Positions 54,439 to 63,716 are shown, counted from the stretch's first letter. The stretch is DNA of 64,000 bases from Oscillibacter sp. (GCA_022652815.1 JALCRR010000001.1:89829-153828), one strand, 5' to 3'. Translations and numbers: made by a program. The notes: a model not told the origin generated them from the letters alone.

Positions 54439-54936
54439 TTAGAGATTTCGGTTTACATAATTCACAAAGCGGTAGGTTACGCCGTTTTCCGTGACGGGAT
54501 CGCCGTCCACGCACTCCACTTCCCAGCCGGGCAGAGCGTCCAGATTGGGGAAAAACGTGTCCGGGTTTTCCGCGGCGGCATCCACCTTCGTGAGGTACAC
54601 CCGCTTGCAGTAGGGCAGAAGCGTCCGGTAGACGCTGCCGCCGCCGATGACAAAGACGTGCTCCGGGTCGTCGGACGCGGCGGCGGATAGCAGCTCGTCC
54701 ACGGAGTGAACGAGCTCCACGCCTTCCGTCTCAATCGTTCCGGAGGTCAGGACGAGATTGCGCCGCTTGGGCAGGGGACGTCCGCCCGGAAAGCTCTCCA
54801 GCGTTTTGCGGCCCATGAGAACCGTGCCGCCGGAGGTAATGCGGCGAAAGCGCTTCATGTCGGTGGGCAGGGAAAAAAGCAGGTTGCCTTCTCTTCCGAT
54901 GGCCCAGTTCTGATCGACAACGACGATTGCGTTCAT
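54439..54936 (-). CDS. folA: Dihydrofolate reductase
   Basis: 165 residues. MNAIVVVDQNWAIGREG, LPTDMKRFRRIT, VLMGRKTLESFPGGRPLP, VFVIGGGSVY and a final FVNYVNRN mark DHFR; the substrate-binding Asp in PTDMKRF and NADPH-binding GRKT are present. It reduces dihydrofolate to tetrahydrofolate, needed after thymidylate synthase, encoded 12 bases upstream on the same strand. Confidence 0.95.
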   Translation of the reverse strand: MNAIVVVDQNWAIGREGNLLFSLPTDMKRFRRITSGGTVLMGRKTLESFPGGRPLPKRRNLVLTSGTIETEGVELVHSVDELLSAAASDDPEHVFVIGGGSVYRTLLPYCKRVYLTKVDAAAENPDTFFPNLDALPGWEVECVDGDPVTENGVTYRFVNYVNRNL

Positions 54937-54948
54937 AATGCTTCCCCC

Positions 54949-55779
54949 TTAGATGGCAACGGGAAATTTGACGTCGAACGGTGCGGGAGTGTAGCCCTCC
55001 ATGAAAAAGCTGTCCCGGGTGAAGGCGTAAAAGTCCTTCACGGACGGGTCCACGGAGAATTTCGGCGCGGGGGTGGGCGTTTCCTTCAAGAGCTGCTCCA
55101 CAATCGGGACGTGGCGGTCATAGATGTGGGCGTCCGCAATCACGTGAACCAACTCGCCGGGCACAAGGCCGGAGACCTGCGCCATCATATAAAGGAGAAC
55201 CGCGTACTGCACCACGTTCCAGTTGTTGGCTGCCAGCATATCCTGGGAGCGCTGATTCAAAATCGCGTTGAGAGTGTTGCCGGAGACGTTGAACGTCATG
55301 GAATAGGCGCAGGGGTAAAGGTTCATCTCGTGGAGGTCGGCAAAGGTATAGATGTTGGTCATAATGCGCCGGGAGGCGGGGTTATGCGTGAGGTCAAACA
55401 GCACCCGATCCACCTGGTCAAATTCGCCCTCGGGGTACTGGTGCTTCACGCCCAGCTGATAGCCGTAGGCCTTGCCGATGGAGCCGTTTTCGTCCGCCCA
55501 CTGATCCCAGATGTGAGCGTTCAGCTCGTGGATGTTGTTGGACTTTTTCTGCCAGATCCATAAAAGCTCGTCCACCGCCGTTTTCCAGTAGGTGCGCCGG
55601 AGCGTCACAATGGGGAACTCCTCCTGCAGGTTGTAGCGGTTCACCAGTCCAAATTTTTTAATGGTGTGGGCGGGGGAACCGTCCTCCCACTTCGGGCGAA
55701 CCTCCCGGTCCGTATCCCAGACACCGTGGTCCAGAATTTCCCGGCAGTTGGCAATCAATATTTCATCCGCACGGCTCAT
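54949..55779 (-). CDS. thyA: Thymidylate synthase, divergent
   Basis: 276 residues. The catalytic Cys is in LYPCAYSMTFNV, the phosphate-binding Arg in LNQRSQDML, and the dUMP-binding Asn and His/Tyr in NNWNVVQYAVLL and ADAHIYDRH. The residue after the Cys is Ala rather than the common His, and the active-site strand motif is looser than in E. coli ThyA, but all other elements are in order. It makes dTMP from dUMP. Start ATG 55779. It is the first gene of a thyA-folA unit. Confidence 0.9.
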   Translation of the reverse strand: MSRADEILIANCREILDHGVWDTDREVRPKWEDGSPAHTIKKFGLVNRYNLQEEFPIVTLRRTYWKTAVDELLWIWQKKSNNIHELNAHIWDQWADENGSIGKAYGYQLGVKHQYPEGEFDQVDRVLFDLTHNPASRRIMTNIYTFADLHEMNLYPCAYSMTFNVSGNTLNAILNQRSQDMLAANNWNVVQYAVLLYMMAQVSGLVPGELVHVIADAHIYDRHVPIVEQLLKETPTPAPKFSVDPSVKDFYAFTRDSFFMEGYTPAPFDVKFPVAI

Positions 55780-55880
55780 AAAAGCGTCTCCTTTGTCGTA
55801 TTATTTCTTCGTTTTTTAGTATAGCAAAGATTAAGCCAAAAGAAAATGAGCAAAAACGAAAACTTTTGGACACATTATCC

Positions 55881-55909
55881 TTGCAACTATGCAAAATGTG
55901 CGCTATGAT
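55881..55909 (+). promoter_or_regulatory. Promoter of AraC-MATE unit
   Basis: TTGCAA (55881-55886), 17-base spacer, TATGAT (55904-55909). The start codon is at 55958. Confidence 0.7.
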
Positions 55910-55957
55910 AGGGCGGCTGAAGGGGCGAGAAGCCCCACATGAGAAGGCGGTGAGCAT

Positions 55958-56854
55958 ATGCCTCAACCCAGCGCATCCAAGCGGGGATACCTTCACGAGG
56001 ATTTTCGGCTGTTTCATTTAAAGGACAGCCGTGCCCAGCAGATGGAGTATCACTACCACGAGTTTGACAAGATGATTCTGGTGCTGGGCGGCAGCGTCAC
56101 CTATGTTGTGGAGGGCGTGACCTACTTTCTGCGCCCTTGGGACGTTCTGCTGGTGCGCCACGATCTGATTCACCGGCCAATCATCGACCCCTCGACACCG
56201 TATGAGCGGGTGGTCATCTGGCTGGGGGACGACTGGCTCCGCCGGCGCAGCAGCGAAAGCACCAATCTTTCCGCGTGCTTCGAGCTGACGCGCGCCCGCA
56301 GCTTTCATCTGTTGCGCTTTGACCCGGAACGGCGGCTGCACTATATGCAGTTGACCCAGAATCTGGAGGAGGCGCTCCGGTCAGAGGAATTTGGCCACGA
56401 GCTGTTGGCCGACACCCTCTGTCAGCAGCTGCTGATCTCTGTCAACCGGGACATTTTGAAGGATCGGACGGCGCAGGAACAGCCCTCCGCCTATCGGATG
56501 GACCCCAAGATGGAAGAGGTTTTGCGCTACATTACCGCCCATTTGACGGAAGATTTGGACGTGGACGGGCTGGCGGGACATTTTTACCTCTCGCGATATT
56601 ATCTCATGCACCGCTTCAAGGCCGTCACCGGTTACTCGCTCCACCGCTATATCAGCCAGAAACGGCTGCTGCGGGCAGGAGAGCTGATCCGCTCCGGCGT
56701 GCCGGTGATGAAAGCCGCATCGGAGGCGGGCTTTCAGGAATATTCCACGTTCCTGCGCGCATTTCAGAATACATTCCACGCCAGCCCCAGAGAATTCCAG
56801 GCCGGACTGACTGGACAGAAAGAAGAACCGAATGGAAACACGCTCCCTGATTGA
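55958..56854 (+). CDS. AraC-family regulator with N-terminal cupin domain
   Basis: 298 residues. The cupin-like sensor is at about 20-150 (HYHEFDKMILVLGGSVTYVVEGVTYFLRPWDVLLVRHDLIH), followed by the AraC double helix-turn-helix at about 188-280 (ITAHLTEDLDVDGLAGHFYLSRYYLMHRFKAVTGYSLHRYISQKRLL, then EAGFQEYSTFLRAFQNTFHASPREF). It is cytoplasmic and should control the MATE exporter gene whose start overlaps its end by 23 bases. The ligand is unknown. Confidence 0.9.
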   Translation: MPQPSASKRGYLHEDFRLFHLKDSRAQQMEYHYHEFDKMILVLGGSVTYVVEGVTYFLRPWDVLLVRHDLIHRPIIDPSTPYERVVIWLGDDWLRRRSSESTNLSACFELTRARSFHLLRFDPERRLHYMQLTQNLEEALRSEEFGHELLADTLCQQLLISVNRDILKDRTAQEQPSAYRMDPKMEEVLRYITAHLTEDLDVDGLAGHFYLSRYYLMHRFKAVTGYSLHRYISQKRLLRAGELIRSGVPVMKAASEAGFQEYSTFLRAFQNTFHASPREFQAGLTGQKEEPNGNTLPD

Positions 56855-58181
56855 TTTTTCAAATAAAGACTTAAGAAAGCTAATTATTCCGCTGGTGGTA
56901 GAACAGCTGCTGGCGATTACGGTGGGTCTTGCCGATTCAATGATGGTTGCCTGCGTGGGTGAGGCGGCGGTGTCCGCCGTTTCTCTGGTGGACAGCGTGA
57001 ATGTGCTGCTGCAAAACGCCTTTGCAGCGCTGGCCACCGGCGGCGCGGTGGTGGCGGGGCAGTATCTTGGCCGGCGGCAGACCGAAAAGGCCAACCATTC
57101 CGCCCAGCAGCTCATGCTCTTTATGGGCGAGCTGGCCGTGGTCATTACGGCGGCGCTGTACATTTTGAGAAACTTTATTTTGCATGTGGTCTTCGGCGCC
57201 ATCGCGCCGGACGTGGCCGCCTATGCAAACACCTATTTTCTGATTGTGGAGGCGTCCACCTTTTTCCTGGCAATCTACTCCGCCGGCGCGGCGCTGTTCC
57301 GCGTGATGGGCAACTCCGGTATTTCCATGCGGGTGTCCCTTGTGATGAACGCGGTGAATGTGGTAGGCAATGCGGTTTTGATTTTCGGATTCCACCGGGG
57401 CGTGGAGGGCGTGGCCATTCCCACGCTGATTTCCCGCATCGTGGCTGCCGTGGGCATGGTGGTGCTGCTGCACCGTCCCAGCCTGGTTTTGCATCTGGAC
57501 AAGCACTTCTCCTTCCGCCATGAAAAGCTCATCATCGGAAATATCCTGCGTATCGGCGTGCCCAACGGCATCGAGGGCAGTATGTTCCAACTGGGCAAAA
57601 TCATGCTGCTTTCTGTTGTCACGGTGTTCGGTACGGCCAGTGTGGCGGCCAACGCCATCAGCAGTACCATTGCAAATTTCCAATGTCTGGCGCCGCTGTC
57701 TATCGGCTTGGGCGTGGTGACGGTGGTCTCCCAGTGCGTGGGCGCCGGGGACTATACGAAAGCGCGCTACTATACCCGCAAGCTCATAAAATGGGGCTAT
57801 GCGTCCATGCTGGCGGTGAATCTGCTGATCTTCCTTTTGATGCCGCTGCTGCTACGGATCTACGGACTTTCTGCGGAGGCAACGGCCTACGCAAAGATTA
57901 TTCTCTGGACCCACGGCGGGTTCGGCATTCTCATCTGGCCGCTGGCTTTCGAGCTGCCTCAGGCGCTCCGGGCTGCGGGAGACACCCGCTTTACGATGCT
58001 TGCCTCGTCGATCTCTATGTGGACGTTCCGGGTCATTCTGGGCGTGATTTTTGCCCGGGTGCTGAATCTCGGCGTGCTGGGTATCTGGTTTGCCATGTAT
58101 GTGGACTGGGTGGTTCGGGCCGCTTGCTTTGTGATTCGCTACCGGGGACACCGGTGGGAGAAGAAGGCACTGAAAGAATAA
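56832..58181 (+). CDS. MATE-family efflux transporter
   Basis: 449 residues, twelve helices. It starts METRSLIDFSNKDLRKLIIPLVVEQLL at ATG 56832, with AGAAGAAC upstream inside the araC gene. MATE motifs include VGLADSMMVACVGEAAVSAVS, GGAVVAGQYLGRRQ and ELPQALRAAGDTRFT. It pairs with the AraC regulator, probably as an inducible exporter. Confidence 0.88.
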   Translation: METRSLIDFSNKDLRKLIIPLVVEQLLAITVGLADSMMVACVGEAAVSAVSLVDSVNVLLQNAFAALATGGAVVAGQYLGRRQTEKANHSAQQLMLFMGELAVVITAALYILRNFILHVVFGAIAPDVAAYANTYFLIVEASTFFLAIYSAGAALFRVMGNSGISMRVSLVMNAVNVVGNAVLIFGFHRGVEGVAIPTLISRIVAAVGMVVLLHRPSLVLHLDKHFSFRHEKLIIGNILRIGVPNGIEGSMFQLGKIMLLSVVTVFGTASVAANAISSTIANFQCLAPLSIGLGVVTVVSQCVGAGDYTKARYYTRKLIKWGYASMLAVNLLIFLLMPLLLRIYGLSAEATAYAKIILWTHGGFGILIWPLAFELPQALRAAGDTRFTMLASSISMWTFRVILGVIFARVLNLGVLGIWFAMYVDWVVRAACFVIRYRGHRWEKKALKE

Positions 58182-58859
58182 AAATGGCGGCGCAATTATT
58201 CCACCCCGGCCAAGGCCGGGGGAAATCCGCGCTGATACGCGGAGAGAACTGCGGCGTTCCGCCGCAGGGGATGTGGCCCCCATTCTCTCTGGTCTTGACC
58301 AGAGATTGGACAGCCGTTGGCGGCTCTGCCGCCTTACGGATGTTGCATACCCCTTGCGGGCAGAACGCGCCCCGCACGGTGTAAGAGAGAGTCGCTTAAA
58401 GTTGGTCTGCGGCAAACCTTCGGTACATCCAGCAGACGCGAAAATGCTCATTTGTGCAAGCTGGGGGCAGAAACCTGCATTGTCTTAAGCTTCTATAACC
58501 GCTTGCGCTCACCGTGATTTCCCGGGTAGCGCGTAACGCGCGGGGCAAGTGGCTAAAGGCCTTTCAGGCTTGAACCCCGAATTGGCAGTATCTTTCGCAA
58601 GACGCGGGAGAAGAGCTGGATTACCACCGCACCCCACCGTGCGTTCCCCGGACACGAGGTCCCCGCAAAGAAAATCACCTGCCCGAAAAGGCAGGTGATT
58701 TTCTTTGCGGGGTGCGTCCAAAGCGGTTTTCTTTTCCACCGCTGGCGGCGCATTTCCTTTTGCCAAGACAAAAGAAAATGGGGGGCCAGATTCCCTCCGC
58801 GCATCAGCGCGGATTCCCGCGGCAGATTGCCGTAGCTTTTGATGCAGCCGCATCGACTA
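58182..58859. other. Gene-free interval flanked by inverted repeats
   Basis: 678 bases with no supported gene. Near-matching inverted repeats flank it: about 58217-58245 (AATCCGCGCTGAT, then CGCGGAG) and about 58793-58822 (CTCCGCG, ATCAGCGCGGATT). Inside are CTCTGGTC-TT-GACCAGAG (58287-58304) and a perfect 23-bp stem at 58661-58712. The layout resembles a decayed or non-autonomous mobile element or a repeat family, but no transposase is seen. Confidence 0.5.
58661..58712. repeat. Perfect 23-bp stem-loop
   Basis: The arms 58661-58683 and 58690-58712 are exact complements around CGAAAA. The stem starts CCCCGCAAAG and ends in CACCTGCC. No T-tract follows. Confidence 0.75.
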
Positions 58860-59978
58860 TCAGATTTTGACCAGCTCATACTCCCGGGTGCCAAGACCCA
58901 GCTTCTCGCCATGCTCCAACGCGATTTGCCAGTTGGTATCGGGGTGCATGTCGTGGAAGTGATCGTGGTGGGCGCAGGCGTGACCCTCGTCCGTCAGAGC
59001 GGAATTGGGCAGCGGCGTCTGGGCCATGACCGCGTCGGCGCAGGCCTGATCCAGTGCGATGGGGTCGAAGGAGGCGAACATGCCCACGTCCGGGACGATG
59101 GGCGCGTCATTCAACCCGTAGCAGTCGCACAGAGGGGACACGTCGCACACCAGAGAGATGTGGAAGCAGGGACGACCATTTACAACGGCCTTGGTGTATT
59201 CGGCAACCTTGCAGTTGAGAATATCGTTGGACTCGTCGCTGGCGGCGATGATGGCATCCTTGGGGCAATGACCCAGGCACCGTCCGCAGCCCACGCACTT
59301 GTCGTGGTCGATGGCGGCCTTGCCGTTCGTCACCACAGCGGCGCCGTGGGCGCACCAGCGGGTGCAGGTGCCACAGCCGATGCAGTATTTTTCCTTGACA
59401 GAGGGCTTGCCGGCGCTGTGCTGCTCCATTTTTCCTGCCCGGGAGCCGCAGCCCATGCCAATGTTTTTTAGGCATCCGCCAAAGCCGGTGGCCTCGTGGC
59501 CTTTGAAATGCGTGAGGGAGATAAAAATGTCGGCATCCATGACGGCTGCGCCGATCTTGGCCTCTTTCACGTACTCGCCTCCCGCAACCGGCACCAGCGT
59601 CTCGTCCGTGCCCTTCAGACCGTCGCCGATGAGAACTTGACAGCCGGTGGTGGCGGGACCAAAGCCGTTGAGCATGGCGGAATCCAGATGATCCAGCGCA
59701 TTTTTGCGCCCGCCAACATACAGCGTGTTGCAGTCGGTCAAAAAGGGCTTGCCGCCCTGCTCTTTGACAAAGTCCGCCACGGTTTTTGCCCAGTTGGGAC
59801 GGAGAAACGCCAGATTGCCCGGCTCACCGAAGTGCATTTTGATGGCGACAAACTTGCCGGAGAAGTCAATGGTATCCATGCCGGCAGCCTTCAAAAGGCG
59901 CGTCAGCTTCTGCTGCTGATTTTCATGAAAGGTTAGGGAACGGAAATCTGCAAAATAGACTTTTGCTTTTTCAGCCAT
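58860..59978 (-). CDS. DUF362 protein with two 4Fe-4S clusters
   Basis: 372 residues. The DUF362 domain (FADFRSLTFHENQ, MHFGEPGNLAFLRP, SLTHFKGHEATGFGGCLKNIGMGCG) is interrupted at about 195-240 by two ferredoxin-type sites: CIGCGTCTRWCAHG and CVGCGRCLGHCPKD. These proteins are thought to act in redox or electron transfer; the reaction is not known. GGAGAT precedes ATG 59978. A 17-bp tandem repeat lies upstream (59993-60026). Confidence 0.85.
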   Translation of the reverse strand: MAEKAKVYFADFRSLTFHENQQQKLTRLLKAAGMDTIDFSGKFVAIKMHFGEPGNLAFLRPNWAKTVADFVKEQGGKPFLTDCNTLYVGGRKNALDHLDSAMLNGFGPATTGCQVLIGDGLKGTDETLVPVAGGEYVKEAKIGAAVMDADIFISLTHFKGHEATGFGGCLKNIGMGCGSRAGKMEQHSAGKPSVKEKYCIGCGTCTRWCAHGAAVVTNGKAAIDHDKCVGCGRCLGHCPKDAIIAASDESNDILNCKVAEYTKAVVNGRPCFHISLVCDVSPLCDCYGLNDAPIVPDVGMFASFDPIALDQACADAVMAQTPLPNSALTDEGHACAHHDHFHDMHPDTNWQIALEHGEKLGLGTREYELVKI

Positions 59979-59992
59979 GATAAAATCTCCTT

Positions 59993-60026
59993 TGTATTGT
60001 TACATAATGTGTATTGTTACGTGATG
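59993..60026. repeat. 17-bp tandem direct repeat upstream of DUF362 gene
   Basis: TGTATTGTTACATAATG at 59993-60009 and TGTATTGTTACGTGATG at 60010-60026 differ at two bases. The location just ahead of the gene suggests an operator or a leader element. Confidence 0.65.
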
Positions 60027-60029
60027 TTA

Positions 60030-60057
60030 AAAATGCGGAGAGGTCGCGGCCTCTCCG
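60030..60057 (-). terminator. Terminator after the small acidic protein gene
   Basis: CGGAGAGG pairs with CCTCTCCG (60036-60043 and 60050-60057); on the minus strand it is followed by CATTTTTA. Confidence 0.7.
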
Positions 60058-60065
60058 CCGATGCG

Positions 60066-60482
60066 TCACTGATCGCCCAGGTCGACAGAGATGTGGTCGG
60101 TTCCATGTTCGTCAAATTCGTCCAGATAGTCGTCGATGCGTTCCATCAGCTGCTCGTAGTTTTCCCGCGTCAGCGGCTCGCCGTTCATGTCCCGCAGGGC
60201 CATTTCCTCGGCCAGAATTTCGTAAAAGGTCACGTCCTCGTAATCCTCGATCACCTCGTGGATGCCGCCGTCGGCAAAGGCTCGGGAGGGAATCAGCTCG
60301 CCGTCCAACCGCTCGGTTAGGGGCTTCATGCCGTGCAGCGGCGCATGGGAGAAGATGAGGCTTTCCACCTGGTCATATTCCCGGATACGGTCATTTTCCC
60401 GGGTGGAATTCATCACCCAGTTTCCTATGTACACCAGATCCAGAAGATAACGATACTGCTTTTCTGTGAGTTCAATTTTCAT
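60066..60482 (-). CDS. Small acidic protein of unknown function
   Basis: 138 residues, strongly acidic in the second half (DDYLDEFDEHGTDHISVDLGDQ). MKIELTEKQYRYLLDLVYIGNWVMNSTR opens it. GGAGGTG lies 13 bases upstream of ATG 60482. It resembles conserved hypothetical proteins of gut Clostridia, but I recognise no domain. It is divergent from murI. Confidence 0.65.
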   Translation of the reverse strand: MKIELTEKQYRYLLDLVYIGNWVMNSTRENDRIREYDQVESLIFSHAPLHGMKPLTERLDGELIPSRAFADGGIHEVIEDYEDVTFYEILAEEMALRDMNGEPLTRENYEQLMERIDDYLDEFDEHGTDHISVDLGDQ

Positions 60483-60600
60483 GGATTCATCGACACCTCC
60501 GATCCGTCTTTCCATATTACAAGACCCATGATAACAGATTATAGCAAACCTTCGGCAAAAATTCCACATAAAAAAGAGGGTAAATGGGCCAAAATCTGAC

Positions 60601-60629
60601 TTGCGGCGCACTGAATACCATAGTATAAT
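60601..60629 (+). promoter_or_regulatory. Promoter of murI unit
   Basis: TTGCGG (60601-60606), 17-base spacer, TATAAT (60624-60629). murI starts at 60690. Confidence 0.75.
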
Positions 60630-60689
60630 AAATAACTTAGGTGCAAAAGCTTGCCAAAATAGCACTTTTTGGAATTGAGGAGAATTTTT

Positions 60690-61505
60690 ATGGATAACCG
60701 GCCGATCGGCGTTTTTGACTCCGGTCTTGGCGGACTGACCGCCGTCCGTTCCCTGCGGCAGATTTTGCCGGAGGAAAACTTGATTTATTTCGGCGACACG
60801 GCGCGGGTGCCTTACGGCAGCCGCTCCCGGGAGACGCTTTTAAAGTATGCCCGACAGGACGTGCGCTTTTTGCGCTCTTATGATCTCAAAGCCATCGTCA
60901 TTGCCTGCGGCACCGTCTCCACAACGTCACTTTCCACCTTGCAGGCGGAAAATGATCTGCCGATCGTCGGCGTGGTGGAGCCCACCTGCAGTCGGGCTGT
61001 CAAGGTCACAAACAACAAAAAAGTCGGCCTGATTGCCACGCTGGCGTCGGTCCGATCCGGCGCCTATGAGGCGAAAATCGCCGAGCTGGACAAGGACGTA
61101 AGCGTTTTTACCGAGGCGTGCCCGCTGTTCGTCCCGCTGGTGGAGAGTGGACGCATCCGCCGGGGCGACGTGGTTATCGAGACGGTGGCCCGGGAATATC
61201 TGGAGCCCATGAAGGAGCGCGGCATCGATACGCTGATTCTCGGCTGCACCCACTACCCGCTGATCGCGCCCATCATCGGCGACATCATGGGGCCCGATGT
61301 GACGCTGGTTTCCGCCGGTGAGGAGTCCGCCTTCGAGCTCAAGCGCATGCTGAAGGCGCAGGATCTCCGGGCAGACGAGAACCGCCAGGGAGACGCGGAC
61401 TTTTATGTCAGTGACCGGGTGGAGGATTTCGAGCGCATTGCCTCCCTCTTTTTACAGGAGGATCTGCGCCACGCCGCACGGAGGGTCGATATTGAAAAAT
61501 ATTGA
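60690..61505 (+). CDS. murI: Glutamate racemase
   Basis: 271 residues. MDNRPIGVFDSGLGGLTAVRSL, the two catalytic Cys (Cys73 in VIACGTVSTTSL; Cys186 in LILGCTHYPLIAP) and FGDTARVPYGSRS are all present. It turns L-glutamate into D-glutamate for cell-wall peptidoglycan. ATG 60690 is chosen over an upstream in-frame start because GAGGAG lies nine bases before it. Its end overlaps the next gene by 14 bases. Confidence 0.95.
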   Translation: MDNRPIGVFDSGLGGLTAVRSLRQILPEENLIYFGDTARVPYGSRSRETLLKYARQDVRFLRSYDLKAIVIACGTVSTTSLSTLQAENDLPIVGVVEPTCSRAVKVTNNKKVGLIATLASVRSGAYEAKIAELDKDVSVFTEACPLFVPLVESGRIRRGDVVIETVAREYLEPMKERGIDTLILGCTHYPLIAPIIGDIMGPDVTLVSAGEESAFELKRMLKAQDLRADENRQGDADFYVSDRVEDFERIASLFLQEDLRHAARRVDIEKY

Positions 61506-61938
61506 GGAGATACGCTTAATTCCGGTGATGCTCTCCGTCAAAGGGGAACAATACTTTGACGGGGTGGACCCGGACGGCACAGAGCTGATGACCGAGGGAA
61601 CCCTGCAGGAGACGGAGGACGGCTTTCGCATTTCCTATGAGGAGAGCAAGCTGACCGGCATGGAGGGAACCACCACCACGTTTGAGATTCGGGGCGGACA
61701 GGTGCTTTTGACCCGCGCCGGGAAGGTCAACTCCCAGATGGTGTTTGAAGAGGGGCGACAGCACACGTCGCTTTACGAGACGCCCTTCGGGGAGCTGAGC
61801 GTGGACATTCAGACCAGCTTTTTACGCCACACGATGACCATTCGCGGCGGCCTGCTGGAGATCAAATATTCCATCGCCGTCGAGCACACGGTGACGGGTA
61901 AAAATTGCTTTAAAATTCGAGTGAAAGAAAAACACTGA
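61492..61938 (+). CDS. DUF1934 family protein (YwiB-like)
   Basis: 148 residues from a TTG start at 61492, set by GGAGG seven bases upstream and by the protein beginning just before the conserved IRLIPVMLSVKGEQYFDG. It is a small beta-barrel protein (lipocalin-like) often encoded beside argS in Firmicutes, as here (32 bases before argS). Function unknown. GKVNSQMVFEEGRQHTSLYETPFGEL is a hallmark segment. Confidence 0.85.
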   Translation: MKNIEEIRLIPVMLSVKGEQYFDGVDPDGTELMTEGTLQETEDGFRISYEESKLTGMEGTTTTFEIRGGQVLLTRAGKVNSQMVFEEGRQHTSLYETPFGELSVDIQTSFLRHTMTIRGGLLEIKYSIAVEHTVTGKNCFKIRVKEKH

Positions 61939-61970
61939 GCGATAACAACAGAAAAAGGGAGATTTCAACC

Positions 61971-63716
61971 ATGATTCATATGATTCAGAATGCAAAAGAT
62001 CAGGCTGCCCAGCTGACCATGGCAGCCTATCAAGCTGCGGCTGCCGCCGGAACCTTGCCGCAGGCGGATGTGAAAAGCGCCCCGGTGGAGATTCCGAAGG
62101 ATACGAAAAACGGCGATTTCACCACCACCTTCGCTCTGGCCTGCGCCAAGGCACTGAAGCTGCCGCCCCGGAACATTGCACAGGTCATTTTGGACAATCT
62201 GAAGCTGGACGGCAGCTATTTCGACTCCGCCGAGATTGCCGGTCCCGGCTTTCTGAACTTCCGGCTGGGCCGCGGCTGGTACAAAGGTGTTCTTTCCGCC
62301 GTGGAGACGGAGGGCGACGCCTACGGCACGTCTGATAATCTGAAGGGGCAGAAGATCATGGTGGAGTTCGTCTCCGCCAACCCCACCGGTCCCATGCATA
62401 TGGGCAACGCCCGCGGCGGTGTTCTGGGCGATACGCTGGCAGCCGTTTTGAGCGAATGCGGCGCCGATGTGACCCGCGAGTTCTACGTTAACGACGCCGG
62501 CCATCAGATCGACAAGTTTGCCCAGTCCATTGAGGCACGGTATCTTCAGATCATCAAGGGCGAGGACGCCATTGCCTTCCCGGAGGACGGCTATCAAGGC
62601 GGTGACATTAAGGACTTGGCGCAGGCTTATTATGATGCCCACGGCGAGGCCTTGGTGGACGCCGACGTGACGGTGCGCCGGGACACGCTGGCGCAGTTTG
62701 GCCTGGAGACGAATCTCCCCAAGATGAAGAGCGATCTTGCCCGGTACAAGATTCACTACGACAACTGGTTTTACGAGTCCACGCTCCACGAGAGCGGCTT
62801 CGTGAAGGAGACGGCGGACAAGCTGACCGAGCTGGGCTTCACCTATGAAAAGGACGGCGCGCTGTGGCTGAAAACCGCCGAAATTCTGGCGGATATTTAC
62901 CGCAAGGCCGGCAAGACGGAAAAAGAGATCGAGAAGTTGGATCTGAAGGACGACGTGCTCTGCCGCGCCAACGGCTTTTACACCTACTTCGCCGCCGACA
63001 TTGCCTACCACCGCAACAAGTTCGCCGTCCGCGGTTTTGACCGGGTCATCAACGTCTGGGGCGCCGACCACCACGGCCATGTCGCCCGTCTGAAGGGCGC
63101 ACTGGACGCTCTGGGCCTGAACGGCTCCGAGAAGCTGGACATCGTGCTGATGCAGCTTGTCAAGTTGCTGCGGGACGGCGAAGTCGTCCGCATGAGCAAG
63201 CGTACCGGCAAGGCCATCTCCCTGTCCGATCTTCTGGACGAGGTGCCGGTGGATGCCGCCCGGTGGTTCTTCAACTCCAAGCCCGACACCCAGATGGAAT
63301 TCGATCTGGGTCTTGCCGTGCGGGAGGATTCCGAGAACCCGATTTACTATGTGGAATACGCCCACGCGCGGATTTGCTCGCTGCTGCGCGCTATGGAAGA
63401 AGAGGGTCTGCATGTGCCGACGGAAGCCGACGTGGACATGACGCTGCTTTCCGGCGAGACGGAAACCGCCCTCATTAAGCAGATTTCCCAGTTCTGCGAG
63501 GAAGTCCGGCTGGCTGCCCGGGACTATGACCCCAGCCACATCAACCGCTATTTGCAGGAGCTGGCAGCCTGCTTCCATCGCTTCTACACCGTCTGCCGCA
63601 TCAAGGGCGAGGATGAAAAGCTGGCCTCTGCCCGTCTGAAGCTGGCGGACTGCACCCGCGTTGTGCTGAAGAACGGCCTGCGCTTGATCGGTGTGGACGC
63701 TCCGGAAAAAATGTAA
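61971..63716 (+). CDS. argS: Arginyl-tRNA synthetase
   Basis: 581 residues. N-terminal Add-1 domain; HIGH-like motif PTGPMHMGNARGG (about 139-151), VNDAGHQIDKF, ADIAYHRNKF, VWGADHHGHVARLKGAL and the degenerate KMSKS loop MSKRTGKA (about 408); the C-terminal DALR anticodon domain ends LRLIGVDAPEKM. It charges tRNA-Arg, including the tRNA-Arg(CCT) at 38.6 kb. AAAGGGAG lies before ATG 61971. Confidence 0.95.
   Translation: MIHMIQNAKDQAAQLTMAAYQAAAAAGTLPQADVKSAPVEIPKDTKNGDFTTTFALACAKALKLPPRNIAQVILDNLKLDGSYFDSAEIAGPGFLNFRLGRGWYKGVLSAVETEGDAYGTSDNLKGQKIMVEFVSANPTGPMHMGNARGGVLGDTLAAVLSECGADVTREFYVNDAGHQIDKFAQSIEARYLQIIKGEDAIAFPEDGYQGGDIKDLAQAYYDAHGEALVDADVTVRRDTLAQFGLETNLPKMKSDLARYKIHYDNWFYESTLHESGFVKETADKLTELGFTYEKDGALWLKTAEILADIYRKAGKTEKEIEKLDLKDDVLCRANGFYTYFAADIAYHRNKFAVRGFDRVINVWGADHHGHVARLKGALDALGLNGSEKLDIVLMQLVKLLRDGEVVRMSKRTGKAISLSDLLDEVPVDAARWFFNSKPDTQMEFDLGLAVREDSENPIYYVEYAHARICSLLRAMEEEGLHVPTEADVDMTLLSGETETALIKQISQFCEEVRLAARDYDPSHINRYLQELAACFHRFYTVCRIKGEDEKLASARLKLADCTRVVLKNGLRLIGVDAPEKM

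Noticed and set aside
58183..58517. Short plus-strand ORFs in the interval after the AraC-linked MATE gene
   Set aside because: Several frames are open at once and none has a family resemblance or ribosome site.
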